A DNA stretch of 5,654 nucleotides from a candidate division CSSED10-310 bacterium (GTDB lineage Bacteria > CSSED10-310 > JAFGDC01): contig JAFGDC010000628.1 of the NCBI GenBank assembly GCA_016932295.1, positions 1-5,654 on the forward strand, in the 5' to 3' direction. Each line of letters opens with the position of its first letter. Position 1 is the first letter of the stretch. The position numbers and the translations under genes were made by a program. Below are positions 4,022-5,654 of the stretch, in pieces. The notes under the pieces are model-generated. The model did not search any database. It saw only the letters and a program-made list of their open reading frames with translations, and was not told where the DNA came from.

Positions 4022-5335
4022 ATGAACGCCGCTCCTATCGTCTGGTTGATCAATCCCCCAATCGAGGACTTCTCCGCCAGTGACCACTTCAGCCGACCGG
4101 CAGGACTGCTGCGCGTTGCCGCCGAATTGCGCAGCGCCGGTTGCCGGCTGGAGATGGTGGATTGCCTGCAACCGGATTCCCGATCGAAACAGCATGCCTG
4201 GCGCGAATACATCAATATTCCCATAGCCAAACCGGAGGTTTTCAAGAACATCCCCCGGTATTATCATCATTATGGCTTGACCTGGGAGCGAATCGACGCA
4301 CTCCTGGCATCGCTGCCCGCTCCACGGCTTGTCCTGGTAGGAGCCGGCATGACCTACTGGTATTCCAGCGTCAAACAGGTGATAGCCCGGGTTCGCCTCC
4401 TTCATCCTAGCGCGCCGATCGCACTCGGCGGTATCTACCCTACGCTGGCGCCCGATCACGCCAGCACGGTCTCCGGCGCCGACATAGTGGTGGCGGGCGT
4501 TGCCGGCGACACTTTTCGGCGCTGGGCGACCTCCCATCTGGACGGCCTCGAGATCAAACCCACCGGAGACCCGCCAGCCTGGGATCTCCTGGACCACCAG
4601 GGCGGTATGGCGGTGAACACATCCCGGGGTTGCCCCCATGGCTGCGGTTATTGCGGTGCAAAATTGTCCCCACGCCGCATCGAAGTGCCTCTCAGTCGCA
4701 TCTTCGACGAGCTGACGGCACTCCACGAACGGTTCGGCGGTACCTCGGTGGCAATCTACGATGATGAGTTGGCCCTTGGTGGCGGCAGTCATTTCAAGCA
4801 CTTCCTCCAGGGTGTCGCCAAGCTTCCCGTCCGGTTCCAGTGGCATCTGCCGAACGCCGTCAATGCTGCATCCCTCGATCCTGAACTGGCCATCCTCATG
4901 AAAGACTGCGGTTTCACCCAACCCAGGCTCAGTCTACCCCACATGGATCGCCGCATGGGTCCACAAGGATTGGACACTACCGCCCTGCGCCACATGCAAC
5001 TGGCTGCCAGCGCGTTCCAGGCCGCTGGATATGCGCCTGGCGTCCTCTCGTTCTACCTGGTCACCGGCCTGCCGGACCAGCGACTGGGATGGGTGCTGCG
5101 CGCCGCGCAACAGCTCGCCGATCTCGGCATCAAATCCTACCAGTCGCAGTTCAGTCCCATTCCCGGGACACCGCTGGGAGACCGGAGACTGGCACAATTG
5201 AACTACCAGGAATCGAAGGAACTGCTTTTGACCAACAAGGCGCTTTCGGTGTACCGGCATCCGAACTGGACCGCGGACGAGTATAGCAGCTTCATACTGA
5301 GCCTTCGGCGGCTCCGGGATAGTATCCGTCCATGA
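4022..5335 (+). CDS. Radical SAM protein with cobalamin-binding-like N-terminal domain, substrate unknown
   Basis: The 437-residue protein has the two-part layout of B12-type radical SAM enzymes. Residues about 5-180 resemble the Rossmann-like cobalamin-binding domain: VWLINPP (7-13), RPAGLLRVAAELRSAG (25-40), MVD (45-47) and ALGGIYPTLAP (134-144). The DxHxxG cobalamin ligand motif is not visible, so cofactor binding is uncertain. The radical SAM core starts at TSRGCPHGCGYC, with Cys204, Cys208 and Cys211 (Cx3Cx2C) for the 4Fe-4S cluster, then IYDDEL (245-250), LVTGLPDQ (346-353) and FSPIPGTPL (377-385), all typical positions. Where most relatives have a G-(I/V)-E-S segment after the CG motif, this one reads RLSLPHMD (302-309). 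The start follows AGGTG (4012-4016). The gene is alone, between the cysC terminator and a convergent helicase. Fold class is firm; the reaction (methyltransfer or other) cannot be told. Confidence 0.85.
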   Translation: MNAAPIVWLINPPIEDFSASDHFSRPAGLLRVAAELRSAGCRLEMVDCLQPDSRSKQHAWREYINIPIAKPEVFKNIPRYYHHYGLTWERIDALLASLPAPRLVLVGAGMTYWYSSVKQVIARVRLLHPSAPIALGGIYPTLAPDHASTVSGADIVVAGVAGDTFRRWATSHLDGLEIKPTGDPPAWDLLDHQGGMAVNTSRGCPHGCGYCGAKLSPRRIEVPLSRIFDELTALHERFGGTSVAIYDDELALGGGSHFKHFLQGVAKLPVRFQWHLPNAVNAASLDPELAILMKDCGFTQPRLSLPHMDRRMGPQGLDTTALRHMQLAASAFQAAGYAPGVLSFYLVTGLPDQRLGWVLRAAQQLADLGIKSYQSQFSPIPGTPLGDRRLAQLNYQESKELLLTNKALSVYRHPNWTADEYSSFILSLRRLRDSIRP

Positions 5336-5402
5336 CAGGCGCATCATGGATACTGCTGCCGGTGTCATTTGCCGGACCCTGATCCGCCAACCCGCGGACC
5401 GG

Positions 5403-5654
5403 TTAAAACAACTCGAGTTGCCTTCCCGCCGGCTGTTGCTTTTTACACTGCCTCATCCGCGCTCGTCTGAGGAGTTCCTCCCGGATAGCGGCAAGAAACC
5501 GCGAGGGAGGTTCGTGCCGCGGCCTGCCGAACCATGTCCGCCGATGGGCGTATGACAAATGCAACAGCGTCTTCGCCCTGGTCATACCCACATACAGCAA
5601 TCGCTTTTCTTCCTCGATGTCGGTTTCTTTCTCCCGGCCAATCCTCATGTAAGG
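5403..5654 (-). CDS. C-terminal end of a UvrD/Rep-family superfamily 1 DNA helicase
   Basis: The last 83 codons of a gene entering from the right edge. The segment EEEKRLLYVGMTRAK is helicase motif VI of the UvrD/PcrA/Rep family (the arginine of the TRA segment contacts ATP), followed by the usual tail pattern, an AHRR and WFG region and then PSRFLAAIREELL, matching the family's PSRFL segment. The protein ends 27 residues after PSRFL with a basic stretch (RRARMRQCKK) and QLELF, which resembles the QLxLF peptide used by many replication and repair proteins to bind the sliding clamp. UvrD/Rep helicases move 3' to 5' in repair and replication restart. The gene converges on the radical SAM gene, stop to stop 67 bp apart. 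The N-terminal part, which would separate UvrD, Rep, PcrA or a nuclease-fused type, is outside the window. Confidence 0.92.
   Translation of the reverse strand, partial: PYMRIGREKETDIEEEKRLLYVGMTRAKTLLHLSYAHRRTWFGRPRHEPPSRFLAAIREELLRRARMRQCKKQQPAGRQLELF

Noticed and set aside
5336..5402. Bidirectional terminator between the radical SAM and helicase genes
   Set aside because: The only perfect stem, TCCGC-CAACCC-GCGGA (5383-5398), has five pairs and no T-tract on either strand.

Overview
The window looks like bacterial chromosomal DNA with a moderately high GC content. It has compact genes, Shine-Dalgarno sequences of the GGAGG type, sigma70-like promoter elements and one textbook intrinsic terminator. 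A Gram-negative bacterium, probably a proteobacterium, fits best, but the sequence alone does not settle the lineage. No transposase, integrase, CRISPR array, tRNA or rRNA was seen.

Left part (1-2301). A gene of unknown family leaves the window on the minus strand, and only its first 31 codons (1-95) are present. It has a good extended -10 promoter. A gap of about 320 bp follows, then a small tautomerase of the 4-oxalocrotonate tautomerase superfamily on the minus strand (420-620). Back to back with it, across a 215-bp divergent control region, is a plus-strand pair with overlapping ATGA stop and start codons. The pair encodes a DUF4442-type hotdog-fold protein (836-1321) and an FMN-dependent nitronate monooxygenase / FabK-like oxidoreductase (1318-2301). 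The three products are small-molecule enzymes and could act on related acyl, enoyl or nitro compounds, but the shared pathway is inference.

Middle part (2302-3167). About 866 bp hold no convincing protein gene. The first 370 bp carry short repeats and hairpins. An AT-rich promoter-like stretch (2672-2699) then leads into a GC-rich block (about 2706-2967). This block can be folded by hand into four adjacent stem-loops inside a closing helix. One is a long arm of about 26 bp capped by a GAAA tetraloop. It is the best candidate in the window for an undescribed element: a structured noncoding RNA of about 260 nt on the plus strand.

Right part (3168-5654). An adenylylsulfate kinase (cysC, 3168-3782) stands alone with its own candidate promoter and a strong terminator (3806-3839). 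A 240-bp spacer with a perfect 8-bp inverted repeat precedes a radical SAM protein (4022-5335) with a cobalamin-binding-like N-terminal region and an unknown substrate. Converging on it from the right is the C-terminal end of a UvrD/Rep-type superfamily 1 helicase (5403-5654, minus strand), ending in QLELF, a likely sliding-clamp-binding peptide.
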